Shown here in pieces: positions 44,450 to 53,194 of a DNA stretch of 64,000 nucleotides. A program made the translations under genes and the position numbers. This DNA is from DATGSL01 sp964645585 (GTDB lineage: Bacteria; Verrucomicrobiota; Verrucomicrobiia; Opitutales; T3Sed10-336), in the NCBI GenBank assembly GCA_964645585.1, contig CAZYAN010000009.1, positions 24,197-88,196 on the forward strand. The letters run 5' to 3'. The notes beneath the pieces were generated by a model. That model was given only the letters and a program-made list of their open reading frames with translations. It made no database searches and was not told the DNA's origin. The first letter of the stretch is position 1; every line of letters begins with the position of its first letter.

Positions 44450-46942
44450 ATGCCCATGATTACGACCGACGACGAAACTTCCCCTTCCACGACAGCGGAG
44501 CCGCGAGTCGAGCGCCGCTTGCGATCAACGCCCTGGATCGGTGCGATCAGCCTGACGGTCCTGGCGGCCGCGACTATCGTCTCGCTCGATGCTCCGCTCG
44601 GGACAGCGGTTTACGGCCCGCCCCTGTTTCCCGCCGCGGCCGTCGCGTTCGCTTTGGTTGCCGTGACCGCGATTGTCGTTCTCGCCGCTTCGGGAAAACG
44701 TCTTGCATCCCATCCGGCACGCTGGGCGGTATTTGCCTTGGCCGCAGTTCTTCTCGCTCTCATGGCAAGTCCGTATCGCGATCGCGCGGCATTCCCCTCG
44801 CTGGTGCTCCTGCTGCTGCCGGCCGCAACCTTTCTGATCGCCGCTTGGCTGTCAGGCGTGAAAAGTCCCGCCGCGAGCGCCCGCAATCTCTTCCGAGTCG
44901 CCGGTGCCGTCGGGATCGGCATCACCGTCTGGGGTCTGTGTAACTGGGCCATTGTTGACTTCGGCACGGAGACGGGGCTTGTGGATCAGCTCGCGGGAAT
45001 AACCGGTCTTGAACTGACGTATCCATCTCTTCTTGACATTGAGAACCCGCATCCGTTCGGGCATAAGAATTTCGCGGCCGCGTTTGCCGTACTTCTTCTG
45101 CCGCTGCTCGCCGGACTCGTTGCCGCCGACCGAACGAAGATCCGTCCGATTTGGATCGCGGGCGTTCCGTTGACGCTCCTGTATTTCGTCTCCGCTGAAA
45201 GCCGGGCCGGGTGGCTGGCGCTCGCGGCGATGATCGCTTTTGCTCTCATCCTTTGGCTGCCCAGGCTGCCGTCGAACCGCTGGAAATGGTCCTTGATCCC
45301 GCTGCTCGCCGTGATCGCGGCCATTCCGTTTCTCGCCAGCCCGCGACTGCGTGAAACGGCCGGACAGATTTTTGAAAAGGGATCCTTGGCCTCGCTTGAC
45401 CCGTACCGCTGGGAGATGGCTCAAGTCGGTCTCGCGGCGGGAAGCGCGCGGCCGCTTACCGGATCCGGTCCGGGGACCCTTCCGTTGGTTTCGCCCGAAA
45501 CAGGGATTTCGGCGAATTACCCTGTAGTCTACCAAGTCCACTCCACGCCGCTGCAACTTTACGCGGAAACCGGTTTCGCCGGACTTGCAGGCTTTTTGGT
45601 TCTCGCGGGGGCAATTGCCGCTGCTTGGTGGCGCTTGCGAAGAAGCGCGGCCGACGATGACTCGGAAGAAGCAATCTTGTTGTCCACTGCCGCGGCAGCC
45701 GCACTTGCCGGGTATGGCGTCTTTGCGCTGACCGATTACCAGCTCGATGTTCCGCTGATCGCGCTGCTGATCGCGGTTCCGGCGGGCACGATCCTCGGCT
45801 TGTCGCACGACGCCTCCCGCCGTGCTCCCGAACGATCAGTCACGCTCGTTCAGCGCTTCTGGATCGGCTTCGTCGGAGTCGTCATTCTGCTTTCGCTTCC
45901 GCTGCTTTGGTGGAACGCGAACGGCGTACTCGCCCGCCGGCATCTCGCGCGGGCGACCGTTCATTTACAGGAAAAAGACGTCGAAAGCTTTTTTGAGGAA
46001 ACCGAGCGCGCTCATCGCCGTGCGCCGACCGAACCGTTTTACTTGAACCAGGCCGCCAACGTATCGCTGATCGACGCCCTCCGCGCCGAGGACCCCGCGG
46101 AAAAGCAGCGACTCGCGCAGGCAGCCCGCGAAACGCTCGAGCGATCCCTGGAAATCGCCCCGGCGCAAGATGGCGTGCATTTCAACCTCGGAGTTGTCCT
46201 TGAAATTCTCGAACACCCGGCTGAAGCGCTGGAAACGTTCGAACGAGCGAGTGAACTCAACCCGCGCAAACGGTTTGCGCACTTCCTGCGCGGCCGCACC
46301 CTGCTGGCACTTGGACGGCCGGCGGAGGCGGCGGAGGCGTTCGCGGCGGAATTGCTCGTGAATCCCCAATCACTATTCCTTCCGCTTTGGCACGATCCGG
46401 AGATTGCCCCGCACCTGGAAGCACGTGACGAAGCATTCTTCCGGCGGATCTCGAAAAACCGATCCCAAAAAGCGCTTCGCACCGGATACCTTCTCCACTG
46501 GTGGCGGGGTGAACGCAGCCAGTTCGAGTTCGAAGGGGATCTGACCCAACAACCTGACGGGTTTCAAGTCATTGCGATGGCGATAAGCGGAGAACCGGAG
46601 GACGCGATTGCCGCCGCGCCGGAGAGTCCGGAAGCGTTTCTCGTACGTGCCTGGCGGGAGCCCGAAGAGGCGGAACGCTGGCTGCGCGCGGGCTTCTTCA
46701 AGGCGGCCACGGCCGCCTACAGCCATAACAATCTCCACGCAATTGGTGATGCGCTGGACGAGGGAGAAACTTTTTCAGACGGATTTCGCGCGCTTCTGAC
46801 GGCTGCCGGACAGCCGGCCGAAGGCGTCCGCAACCTCCCGCGGGCCCCCGGCCTTTTCGAACGAAACCTCTACGGTCCATCCCTCTACGACGGCTTCGTC
46901 TACACCCGCCCAATCAGTCAAATTCTCCTGACTTGGGAATGA
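44450..46942 (+). CDS. O-antigen ligase-like (Wzy_C) membrane protein with C-terminal TPRs
   Basis: An 830-residue polytopic protein. Roughly residues 30-500 hold about 11-12 TM helices. The periplasmic Wzy/WaaL signature region is HPFGHKNFAAAFAVLLLPLL, followed by SAESRAGWLAL and, in the large loop, GSGPGTLPLVSP and VHSTPLQLYAETG. The C-terminal ~300 residues are soluble with TPR-like helices (GVHFNLGVVLEILEHPAEAL, RFAHFLRGRTLLALGRPAEA). Such proteins polymerise or ligate glycans at the periplasmic face of the inner membrane; TPRs may bind a partner. No other glycan genes are adjacent, so it is an orphan. ATG at 44450 or 44456 can be the start. Confidence 0.85.
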   Translation: MPMITTDDETSPSTTAEPRVERRLRSTPWIGAISLTVLAAATIVSLDAPLGTAVYGPPLFPAAAVAFALVAVTAIVVLAASGKRLASHPARWAVFALAAVLLALMASPYRDRAAFPSLVLLLLPAATFLIAAWLSGVKSPAASARNLFRVAGAVGIGITVWGLCNWAIVDFGTETGLVDQLAGITGLELTYPSLLDIENPHPFGHKNFAAAFAVLLLPLLAGLVAADRTKIRPIWIAGVPLTLLYFVSAESRAGWLALAAMIAFALILWLPRLPSNRWKWSLIPLLAVIAAIPFLASPRLRETAGQIFEKGSLASLDPYRWEMAQVGLAAGSARPLTGSGPGTLPLVSPETGISANYPVVYQVHSTPLQLYAETGFAGLAGFLVLAGAIAAAWWRLRRSAADDDSEEAILLSTAAAAALAGYGVFALTDYQLDVPLIALLIAVPAGTILGLSHDASRRAPERSVTLVQRFWIGFVGVVILLSLPLLWWNANGVLARRHLARATVHLQEKDVESFFEETERAHRRAPTEPFYLNQAANVSLIDALRAEDPAEKQRLAQAARETLERSLEIAPAQDGVHFNLGVVLEILEHPAEALETFERASELNPRKRFAHFLRGRTLLALGRPAEAAEAFAAELLVNPQSLFLPLWHDPEIAPHLEARDEAFFRRISKNRSQKALRTGYLLHWWRGERSQFEFEGDLTQQPDGFQVIAMAISGEPEDAIAAAPESPEAFLVRAWREPEEAERWLRAGFFKAATAAYSHNNLHAIGDALDEGETFSDGFRALLTAAGQPAEGVRNLPRAPGLFERNLYGPSLYDGFVYTRPISQILLTWE

Positions 46943-46954
46943 GTCACAATGAAG

Positions 46955-46990
46955 AACCACGAATGGACACGACTACACACGAATTTAATG
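46955..46990. repeat. CACGAAT-type dispersed repeat (forward copy)
   Basis: AACCACGAATGGACACGACT is followed by ACACACGAATTTAATG. The core shows three units of ten bases, each beginning CACGA. It lies just after the Wzy-TPR gene. Confidence 0.55.
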
Positions 46991-47080
46991 ATTTAGAAAA
47001 CGGTGAGCCGGTATTGTTGTTCACCGATTAAGGAAGATGATCGTCAAAGGATCACCTGCTTGCCTCCTCATTCGGACTCC

Positions 47081-47100
47081 TTCGTGCCTATTCGTAATTA
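47081..47100. repeat. CACGAAT-type dispersed repeat (inverted partial copy)
   Basis: TTCGTGCCTATTCGTAATTA is the reverse orientation of the same repeat type, about 90 bases from the forward copy and before the dnaX 3' end. Together they could form a weak stem-loop between the convergent genes. Confidence 0.4.
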
Positions 47101-47147
47101 AGAGTCTTCTTCTTAACCACTGGAACTCACGTTACTGTCTTATCCAT

Positions 47148-47522
47148 TCAACGCAGATAGCGCTGATCGATCCGCTTGACCTGGGTGAATTGGCCGCGGA
47201 AAAGCGCGTCGACCAAAGCTTTGGTCTCCTCGGGGATTTTCTTTAGCGATTCTTCTAAAGAGGGCAAGTTGGCGTCGGCCGCACCTCCCGCGTCACCCGC
47301 GAATTCAGGCGGTTCCGATTCGTCCCCGGGCGTTGCGGAAGCGGCGGCCGCAAACGCGCGCTCCCAATGCTCTTCGTCGTAACCTTGGTCGTCCGTTTCA
47401 GGCAACGTATCTTCCTCGACGGATCGCGAAGGTTCCGCGTTCAGCGAGGAGGAAGCGGGAGAGGAAAAATCCGCCTTCGGAACGGATGGCGCGGCAGACT
47501 CAGCTTGCGGCTCGGTCAGGAC
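47148..47522 (-). CDS. dnaX: tau-specific C-terminal segment of DnaX (-1 frame)
   Basis: This frame joins the dnaX frame through one-base slippage at the A10 run (47523-47532). It adds about 124 residues (VLTEPQAESAAPSVPKADFS onward), giving tau of about 519 residues. The segment contains acidic and Ala-rich linkers, then a compact end with LEESLKKIPEETKALVDALF and QVKRIDQRYLR. A separate start for it is unlikely: the only candidate, a TTG at 47405, has no ribosome binding site. In known DnaX tau forms the C-terminus contacts the polymerase alpha subunit and DnaB, and a similar role is inferred. Confidence 0.78.
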   Translation of the reverse strand, partial: VLTEPQAESAAPSVPKADFSSPASSSLNAEPSRSVEEDTLPETDDQGYDEEHWERAFAAAASATPGDESEPPEFAGDAGGAADANLPSLEESLKKIPEETKALVDALFRGQFTQVKRIDQRYLR

Positions 47523-48706
47523 TTTTTTTTTTGGGCCGCGCCGGCAGCCGCCGCCGGTTCGGCGACGCCGCCCCCGTTCATCTCGTCCGGAAGGCCCTCC
47601 GCCAAAGCGGTGATCTCCCGGATCAGCGTGTCAATTGCGCGAGCCCGGCTCGCTTCCAGAGCCTTCAGGAGAACAACCTCCAAATTGACCTTCTCGGAGA
47701 GCCCGGTTTTCACGCTCTCCTCGCCCGCCTGCAATTCATCAAGCAGGCGAACCAGCGCCTCGGTGGTCAGCGCAATGCCGAGTCGATCACTTCGGCCGCG
47801 GTTGCGGATCGCATCGAGCAGCACCTCGCGAACGACCTCTTGCAAATCGAGGAGAACCCGAAACAGATCGCGGCCTTCCGCGGCGATCTCATCGACCATC
47901 TCAACAATCTTTACCGCGTCGCCCGACGCAACCGCCGAGGCCAGCGCCGAGATCCGCTCGCGGTCGACGAGCCCATAAACGTCCAGAACATCGCTGGCCG
48001 AAATCTTCTCGCCGCAAAACGCGATCATCTGGTCGAGGATCGACTGTCCGTCGCGCATGCCGCCTTGCGCAAGGCGCGCGATCGCCCGCAAGGCTTCGTC
48101 GTCCGCGTCAATTTTCTCTTCGCGGCAGATCAGCGCCAGACGTTCCGCGATCAAGTCCTCGGAAATCGGTTTCAGCTCAAAACGCTGGCAGCGCGAGACG
48201 ATCGTCGGGAGAACTTTTTGCGCTTCCGTCGTGGCAAAGACAAACTTCACATGCGCGGGCGGCTCTTCGAGCGTCTTCAACAAGGCGTTGAATGCCTGGT
48301 TCGAAAGCATATGGACCTCGTCGATGATGTAGATCTTAAAGCGCCCCTGCGTCGGCGCATAGCGCACGTCGTCGCGAAGGTCTCGAATCTGGTCGACCGA
48401 ATTGTTGGAGGCGCCGTCAATCTCCATGACATCCATCGAGGAGCCGGAGTTGATCGCCCGGCAGTTGGCGCACTCCCCGCACGGCGTCGGGGTCGGGCCT
48501 TTGTCGCAGTTCAGCGCGCGGGCGAAAATGCGCGCGGTTGAGGTCTTGCCAGTTCCGCGCGGACCGACGAAAAGATAGGCGTGCGCGATCCGGCCGCTTT
48601 CGATGGCATTGCGGAGCGTCCGCACGATATGGTCCTGCCCGACGACGTCCGCAAACTGCTGCGGCCGCCATTTCCTCGCGATAACCTCGTACCCTGCTTC
48701 TGCCAT
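47516..48706 (-). CDS. dnaX: DNA polymerase III gamma subunit (unshifted dnaX product)
   Basis: A 396-residue clamp-loader ATPase, encoding domains I-III of DnaX. The Walker A motif FVGPRGTGKTSTA is near residue 45. The zinc-binding cysteines are in NCDKGPTPTPCGECANC. Walker B IIDEVHMLSNQAF and the sensor-1 ATTEAQKVLPTIVSRCQ follow. The reading frame ends right after the A10 run with QKKKS and a UGA, so normal translation gives gamma; slippage gives tau. ATG at 48706. The SRP RNA gene lies upstream on the same strand. Confidence 0.93.
   Translation of the reverse strand: MAEAGYEVIARKWRPQQFADVVGQDHIVRTLRNAIESGRIAHAYLFVGPRGTGKTSTARIFARALNCDKGPTPTPCGECANCRAINSGSSMDVMEIDGASNNSVDQIRDLRDDVRYAPTQGRFKIYIIDEVHMLSNQAFNALLKTLEEPPAHVKFVFATTEAQKVLPTIVSRCQRFELKPISEDLIAERLALICREEKIDADDEALRAIARLAQGGMRDGQSILDQMIAFCGEKISASDVLDVYGLVDRERISALASAVASGDAVKIVEMVDEIAAEGRDLFRVLLDLQEVVREVLLDAIRNRGRSDRLGIALTTEALVRLLDELQAGEESVKTGLSEKVNLEVVLLKALEASRARAIDTLIREITALAEGLPDEMNGGGVAEPAAAAGAAQKKKS
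47523..47532 (-). promoter_or_regulatory. dnaX: A10 slippery site for tau/gamma production
   Basis: The coding strand has ten consecutive A between C and GTCCTGA, read in frame as CAA AAA AAA AAG, with UGA two codons later. A -1 shift or one extra A in the transcript enters the long tau frame. A homopolymer of this length suits transcriptional slippage, as for the A9 run in Thermus dnaX. No Shine-Dalgarno-like stimulator sits directly upstream. Confidence 0.8.
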
Positions 48707-48716
48707 ATTAACTGTC

Positions 48717-48744
48717 TGTTATTTGGTTACTGGTTATCGGTTAT
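48717..48744. repeat. heptamer tandem array
   Basis: Four seven-base units lie in register (TGTTATT, TGGTTAC, TGGTTAT, CGGTTAT) in the leader between the SRP RNA gene and the dnaX start. This is the same seven-base periodicity as near mscS, but with a different unit sequence. Confidence 0.55.
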
Positions 48745-48788
48745 TCGTTTTCAGTGATCGCCCGGTCACGGAGAGAGAAGAAAAAAAA

Positions 48789-48888
48789 GTGGCCAGGCAC
48801 CCTACGGCACATGCGGATCATGGTCACCGTTGCTACCTTCCGGTCCTGGCGGAGTTCACCTGTCCGGCATTGCATAGGACCTGGCCAC
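48789..48888 (-). ncRNA. ffs: signal recognition particle RNA (4.5S type)
   Basis: On the minus strand the ends GTGGCCAGG and CCTGGCCAC pair. The apical loop region has AGGACCGGAAGGTAGCAACG, matching the conserved GGAAGG...AGCA tetraloop/asymmetric loop of bacterial SRP RNA that binds Ffh. The ~100-nt size is that of the small 4.5S form without Alu domain. The 3' arm is followed directly by a run of eight T, so the terminal stem doubles as terminator. Placement beside dnaX is seen in several bacteria. Confidence 0.93.
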
Positions 48889-49189
48889 CTTCGAAGCTAC
48901 GTCGCCTTCTCCCCAATTCAACCCAAAAGCCGCGGATTTTTCCGCGTGCGACGCAAACATCGAATTATCCGCGGCTTATCGATCGGCAACACGCAGGCGC
49001 CGCTTGCGGGGCGCGCAACCATCGCCGAAAGCGGTCTTCCAAACCCGAAAGACGCTTCTAAGGGATTTCCCGTTTCCCCGGGCGTCCTGTTGTTGAGAAA
49101 CCATCGACCGCTTATATTCCGCAACCGGGCGAAGCGTTTTCGCCGATCATCCGATAAACCCGAACCACAACACAAAACGAAGAAGAACC
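48889..49189. other. intergenic space between SRP RNA and manganese catalase genes
   Basis: This divergent space should hold promoters for both neighbours. No frame with family motifs, no riboswitch and no clear regulator palindrome was found. The sequence ACGAAGAAGAACC directly before the catalase ATG may act as a purine-rich ribosome binding site. Confidence 0.5.
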
Positions 49190-50122
49190 ATGTTCCTGCG
49201 AATTGACCGACTGCCTGTTCAACTCCCCGTCTCCCCAAAAGAAGATCCGATTGCCGCGAAAAATGTGCAGGAGCTGCTCGGCGGCCGCTTCGGCGAAATG
49301 TCGACCTTAATGAACTACACCTATCAGTCGTTCGGCATGCGCGGCCGCGAAAAGATCCGTCCGTTTTACGCCCTGATCGCCAATATCGCCGCGGAGGAGT
49401 TCGGCCATATCGAGATCGTTTCGGCTGCGATCAACTCCTGTCTCAACGGCCCGCGGACCGATTTCGACGATTCCGGCACGATGGAGGAAGGCGTCTGGAA
49501 GGACCTTCCCGGCGGGGTTTTCGGCGGGCATTACATCGCCTCTGGACAAAGCGCGCTGCCCGTCGATTCGCGAGGTATGCCGTGGACCGGCGATTACGTC
49601 TTTTCCTCCGGCAACCTGATCCTCGACCTCCTCCACAACTTTTTCCTCGAAAACGGCGCCCGCACCCAAAAGTTGCGCGTCTACCAGATGACGGACAACC
49701 CGGCCGCGCGCATGATGCTCGGCTACCTCTTTGTGCGCGGCGGCGTCCACGCCATGGCCTACGCCAAGGCGCTTGAAGAGCTGACCGGTGTCAAAATGAG
49801 CCAGATGCTGCCCATTCCCAAAATCGGCAATGCCTCCTGCCCCGAATCCCGGAAGTTTATGGAAGAGGGCGTTCACCTGCGTCTCTATCGCCTGTCGCCG
49901 AATGATTATCACGAAGCCGGCGCCATTTGGGACGGTGAAGCGCCGAAAGAATACACGGAAGGTTTCTGTGACGGCGGCCGCTTTGAATTTGTCGACGCGC
50001 CTCCATCCGGGGGTGATCTCACCCATCTCGCGGGAATCGCGTCGAGTTTTTCGCCCGAATATGCACCTGAAGAGATCATGGAGATCGCCAGCAAACTTTA
50101 CAAAAAAGCAAAAAATCTTTGA
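49190..50122 (+). CDS. manganese catalase family protein
   Basis: A 310-residue non-haem catalase (KatN-type, ferritin-like four-helix bundle) that breaks down hydrogen peroxide at a dimanganese site. Metal ligands are expected in EMSTLMNYTYQSF, IAAEEFGHIE (E-x-x-H) and, in the second half, NFFLENGARTQKL and GVHAMAYAKALEELTG (another E/H pair), all visible in order. The C-terminal tail (residues about 230-310) is longer than the bundle and has SFSPEYAPEEIMEIA, as in typical family members. It is cytoplasmic with no signal peptide. The next FAD oxidoreductase follows after 66 bases on the same strand. Confidence 0.92.
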   Translation: MFLRIDRLPVQLPVSPKEDPIAAKNVQELLGGRFGEMSTLMNYTYQSFGMRGREKIRPFYALIANIAAEEFGHIEIVSAAINSCLNGPRTDFDDSGTMEEGVWKDLPGGVFGGHYIASGQSALPVDSRGMPWTGDYVFSSGNLILDLLHNFFLENGARTQKLRVYQMTDNPAARMMLGYLFVRGGVHAMAYAKALEELTGVKMSQMLPIPKIGNASCPESRKFMEEGVHLRLYRLSPNDYHEAGAIWDGEAPKEYTEGFCDGGRFEFVDAPPSGGDLTHLAGIASSFSPEYAPEEIMEIASKLYKKAKNL

Positions 50123-50188
50123 TCCGAAGAAGGATCGCCTTCCGAATCATGATTGCCGCCGACATCCTTCTCCGGCAAAATACGGCGG

Positions 50189-51748
50189 ATGGCGGAGGAG
50201 TTTGATTTCTTGATTATCGGGTCGGGCATGGCCGGATTGAGCGCCGGCGCCTTGCTCGCGCATGCCGGACACTCCGTCTGCCTTCTCGAAGCCCACGAAC
50301 ATCCAGGAGGATGCGCCCACAGTTTCCCGATGGGTCCGTACACGTTCTGCGCGGCGGTCCACTACATCTTTTATTGCGGCGAGGGAGAACCGGTTTTCAA
50401 CCTCCTGAAAAAACTCGGACTTCACGAGACGGTGACGTTTGAGCGTCTCGACCCGAATGGCTACGATCACTTTAGCTGCCCCGAAGCGGGCATCCGTCTG
50501 GGCATACCGAACGGCCTCGATTGCTGGGCGGAACGGCTGATCGATCGGTTTCCCGAACATCGCACGCGCATCCGCGGGTTCTTTGACGTCGTTCGCGCGA
50601 TTACCCGGGAGCTGCGCGACCTTCCGTATGAATGGTCCTGGCGCGAATACTTCAACGCGATTTTCCGCAGCCGCGCCATCCTGCGCTATCGGCGGTGGAC
50701 GCTGCAAAATCTCTTCGACCGTCTCGCGCTCCCAGCCGAGGTGCAGGCCGTTCTCGCGACGCAGGTCGGCGATCTTGGCCTTCCCCCCGAACGGGTTTCG
50801 CTCGTGATCTACGCTGCCCTCATTTGGAGCTATGGTCTCGGCGCCTACCATCCGACGCATCACTTCCGGCATTTGGTCGAGTCGCTGGCCAACGTCATCC
50901 GCCAATCGCCTCGAAGCGAATTCCTTCTCAACGCGGAGGTGTCACGGCTCTCGCTGCGATCCGGACGGTTGACGGAAGCCGTCACGCGCGACGGGAGCGT
51001 CTTTCGCGCCCGCGTCTTCCTTGCGAACACCGATCCAAAAACCTGCGTTGAGCTGATCGGTCGCGAACATTTCAGCTCGTCCTTTCTCAGAAAGATCGAA
51101 TACTCGTATTCAGTCTCTTCTTACACAGTCTACCTGGCGATCCGCGATATCGATCTGCGAGCTTGCGGATTTGGAAACTGGAATATCTGGCACTATCCCC
51201 ATCTCGATCTCAATCGCGCGTATCGCGATCAAGTCGACGGAAACGATCTCAGCAACCCGTGGCTTTTCCTTTCGACGCCGACTCTCTGCGCCCCCCGCGC
51301 CTCGCCGCGCGCCTGCCCGGACGGAGAAGAAATACTCGAAGTCGTCACCGTCGCTGGCCATGACTCCTTCGCCTCGCTCCGCCACAACGATCGGCGCGCG
51401 TACAACAAGAAGAAGCGAGAAATCACCGCCGGCATTTTGAAGCTGATCGAACGTCACTACATCCCCGGCCTGCGCGCCCACCTGACGTTCAAACTGTCGG
51501 GAACTCCCGCGACAAATGTGCGCTATCTCTGGGCTCCGGCCGGCAACATTTACGGCAGCGAGTTGACTCCCGCCAACGTCGACTTCGACCGCCTCAGACA
51601 CCGCACGCCGATTCCCAACCTCTTTCTCACCGGTGCCAGTTCCGCCTTTCCCAGTGTCGGCGCGACTGTGCTCGGAGGCTCACGTCTCTACACTCGCCTG
51701 ACGGGGGATCCAGTGAATCCGGCGCGCGACCTTCACGGCACTTGGTAA
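50189..51748 (+). CDS. phytoene desaturase/CrtISO-like FAD oxidoreductase
   Basis: A 519-residue flavoprotein; the ATG at 50189 is preferred over an upstream TTG at 50153. The N-terminal FAD motif is DFLIIGSGMAGLSAGALLAH, followed by the VCLLEAHEHPGGCAHSF Gly-Gly pattern of carotenoid isomerases, desaturases and retinol saturases. The C-terminal FLTGASSAFPSVGATVLGGS is the closing FAD motif of this group. No other carotenoid genes are in the window, so the substrate is unknown. Its 3' end overlaps the opposing FAD gene by 69 bases. Confidence 0.85.
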   Translation: MAEEFDFLIIGSGMAGLSAGALLAHAGHSVCLLEAHEHPGGCAHSFPMGPYTFCAAVHYIFYCGEGEPVFNLLKKLGLHETVTFERLDPNGYDHFSCPEAGIRLGIPNGLDCWAERLIDRFPEHRTRIRGFFDVVRAITRELRDLPYEWSWREYFNAIFRSRAILRYRRWTLQNLFDRLALPAEVQAVLATQVGDLGLPPERVSLVIYAALIWSYGLGAYHPTHHFRHLVESLANVIRQSPRSEFLLNAEVSRLSLRSGRLTEAVTRDGSVFRARVFLANTDPKTCVELIGREHFSSSFLRKIEYSYSVSSYTVYLAIRDIDLRACGFGNWNIWHYPHLDLNRAYRDQVDGNDLSNPWLFLSTPTLCAPRASPRACPDGEEILEVVTVAGHDSFASLRHNDRRAYNKKKREITAGILKLIERHYIPGLRAHLTFKLSGTPATNVRYLWAPAGNIYGSELTPANVDFDRLRHRTPIPNLFLTGASSAFPSVGATVLGGSRLYTRLTGDPVNPARDLHGTW

Positions 51749-52921
51749 AAAGCGCTGCCGCGCAAGAATGTCGTTCGCCGCGTAAAGACCGGTCAAAAAG
51801 CTGTCCTCCAACCCGCAGATGTTGTGATCGCCGATCGTATATAGATTCGGTCGCGGTGAAAGCGGCCGCCATTGATCACCTGCAAGGACGACCGCTGTTT
51901 TCCAGCAGACCCGGCCGTCGACCCGCGGCCGTTCATAATAAACCGACAAATCGGGTTCCGGTTCGCGCGAGAAAACCAGGTCATAATCGCCGAGCGGCAA
52001 GAGGACCGTTGCGGGGCCGCCGGTTCCAGGAAATACCGTGCGTCCCGGCAGGTACTGCCGGCGGCGGCGGCCTTGCACATGGATCGCGCAGCAGGATACC
52101 GTGCGAACAGATTTGGAGTATCCGAGCCAGTCCGAGTCGGGGCAAAACGAGCGCGCATTGTTCACGGGCGTCGCAATGACCACGCTGCGCGCGCGATAGA
52201 GGCGCGTCTCCGTTCCCACAAGGAACTTTCCAAAAGGCGCGGGCTCGACCTGGAGCACTTTGCCCAGATCAATCCGCCGCTCGTATCCCGCCGTCATTCG
52301 GTCGAGGGTCGACGAAAAGTCCGCTACGTACGTCGGCAGCAGAATGGGCATCAAGCAGGCCAGGTAGTAAAATGTATTGATATTTTGGGTACTCGAAAAA
52401 ACGGTCGACGAAACGATCGGATTTGTAAAGAGCCGATCAACCTCCTCCAGACCGTTCCGGCGCACGAACTCCTCCGCCGGTTCTCGAACCGCGTTGAGCA
52501 GCACCGAGTCCTGTTGAAGGAGCTCCGCCTGACAGCAGAAGGGGACGCCGCCGCGCAGCGCGTTCAGGCGGCGCCGAAACTCGATCAGTCCGCGGTACAG
52601 GCGAGCGATCTTTCCGCTGTGACAAATGTTTGACGGGTGAAAGATCTTCCTGAACCGGTCGCGTTCGCCATCGTGAAGGAAGTAAACGTCGTTCATCCGG
52701 ACACGCCTTCCCGGCCGGACAAACCGCAGGACGTTGCGATAATCACTGGTCAGGTACGTGGCGCCGAAATTCCGCGACGGCGGTCCGCTTTTCGCATGCA
52801 TCCGCCCTCCCAATCGATCGGTGACCATGACAAAGCTGCTTCCCCTCTCGTGGAGGCGGCGGGCGCAGCTCAGCCCGGCGATTCCGCCGCCTATGATCAC
52901 TGTGTCGGTTTCCCGCGGCAT
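51680..52921 (-). CDS. NAD(P)/FAD-dependent amine-oxidase-like oxidoreductase
   Basis: A 413-residue flavoprotein. The N-terminal VIIGGGIAGLSCARRLHERG is the FAD ADP-binding motif, and RLGGRMHAK corresponds to the arginine-rich GGR motif of the amine oxidase/protoporphyrinogen oxidase superfamily. Near the C-terminus LYTIGDHNICGLEDSFLTGL is the second FAD motif. The protein is compact for the family and carries no signal peptide. It is convergent with the CrtISO-like gene, so the two are not co-transcribed, although their shared chemistry may reflect one pathway. Confidence 0.82.
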   Translation of the reverse strand: MPRETDTVIIGGGIAGLSCARRLHERGSSFVMVTDRLGGRMHAKSGPPSRNFGATYLTSDYRNVLRFVRPGRRVRMNDVYFLHDGERDRFRKIFHPSNICHSGKIARLYRGLIEFRRRLNALRGGVPFCCQAELLQQDSVLLNAVREPAEEFVRRNGLEEVDRLFTNPIVSSTVFSSTQNINTFYYLACLMPILLPTYVADFSSTLDRMTAGYERRIDLGKVLQVEPAPFGKFLVGTETRLYRARSVVIATPVNNARSFCPDSDWLGYSKSVRTVSCCAIHVQGRRRRQYLPGRTVFPGTGGPATVLLPLGDYDLVFSREPEPDLSVYYERPRVDGRVCWKTAVVLAGDQWRPLSPRPNLYTIGDHNICGLEDSFLTGLYAANDILARQRFLPSAVKVARRIHWIPRQASVET

Positions 52922-53194
52922 GTCGATTTGGGGTCGAAAAACGTGGCAACAGCACCATAACCCCGCAGGAAACGCGTTTCCATCAGGGCGCTCCCCGAGT
53001 CATCGATACGACAATGCCGGGGGTCCCCTTTTTTCTGACCGCTGTCGGAAAATCACTGAGAGCCGCTTCAGGCGGACCGGTGTTTGCGAGCATCGTCAAA
53101 GGCCATTAGGATTTCCCAAAAGAGAAGAGGAATAGGGAACCGCGCAACAGCAACCACGCGTCTAGCGGCAGGCGCGATCAACGGAGGACTTACT

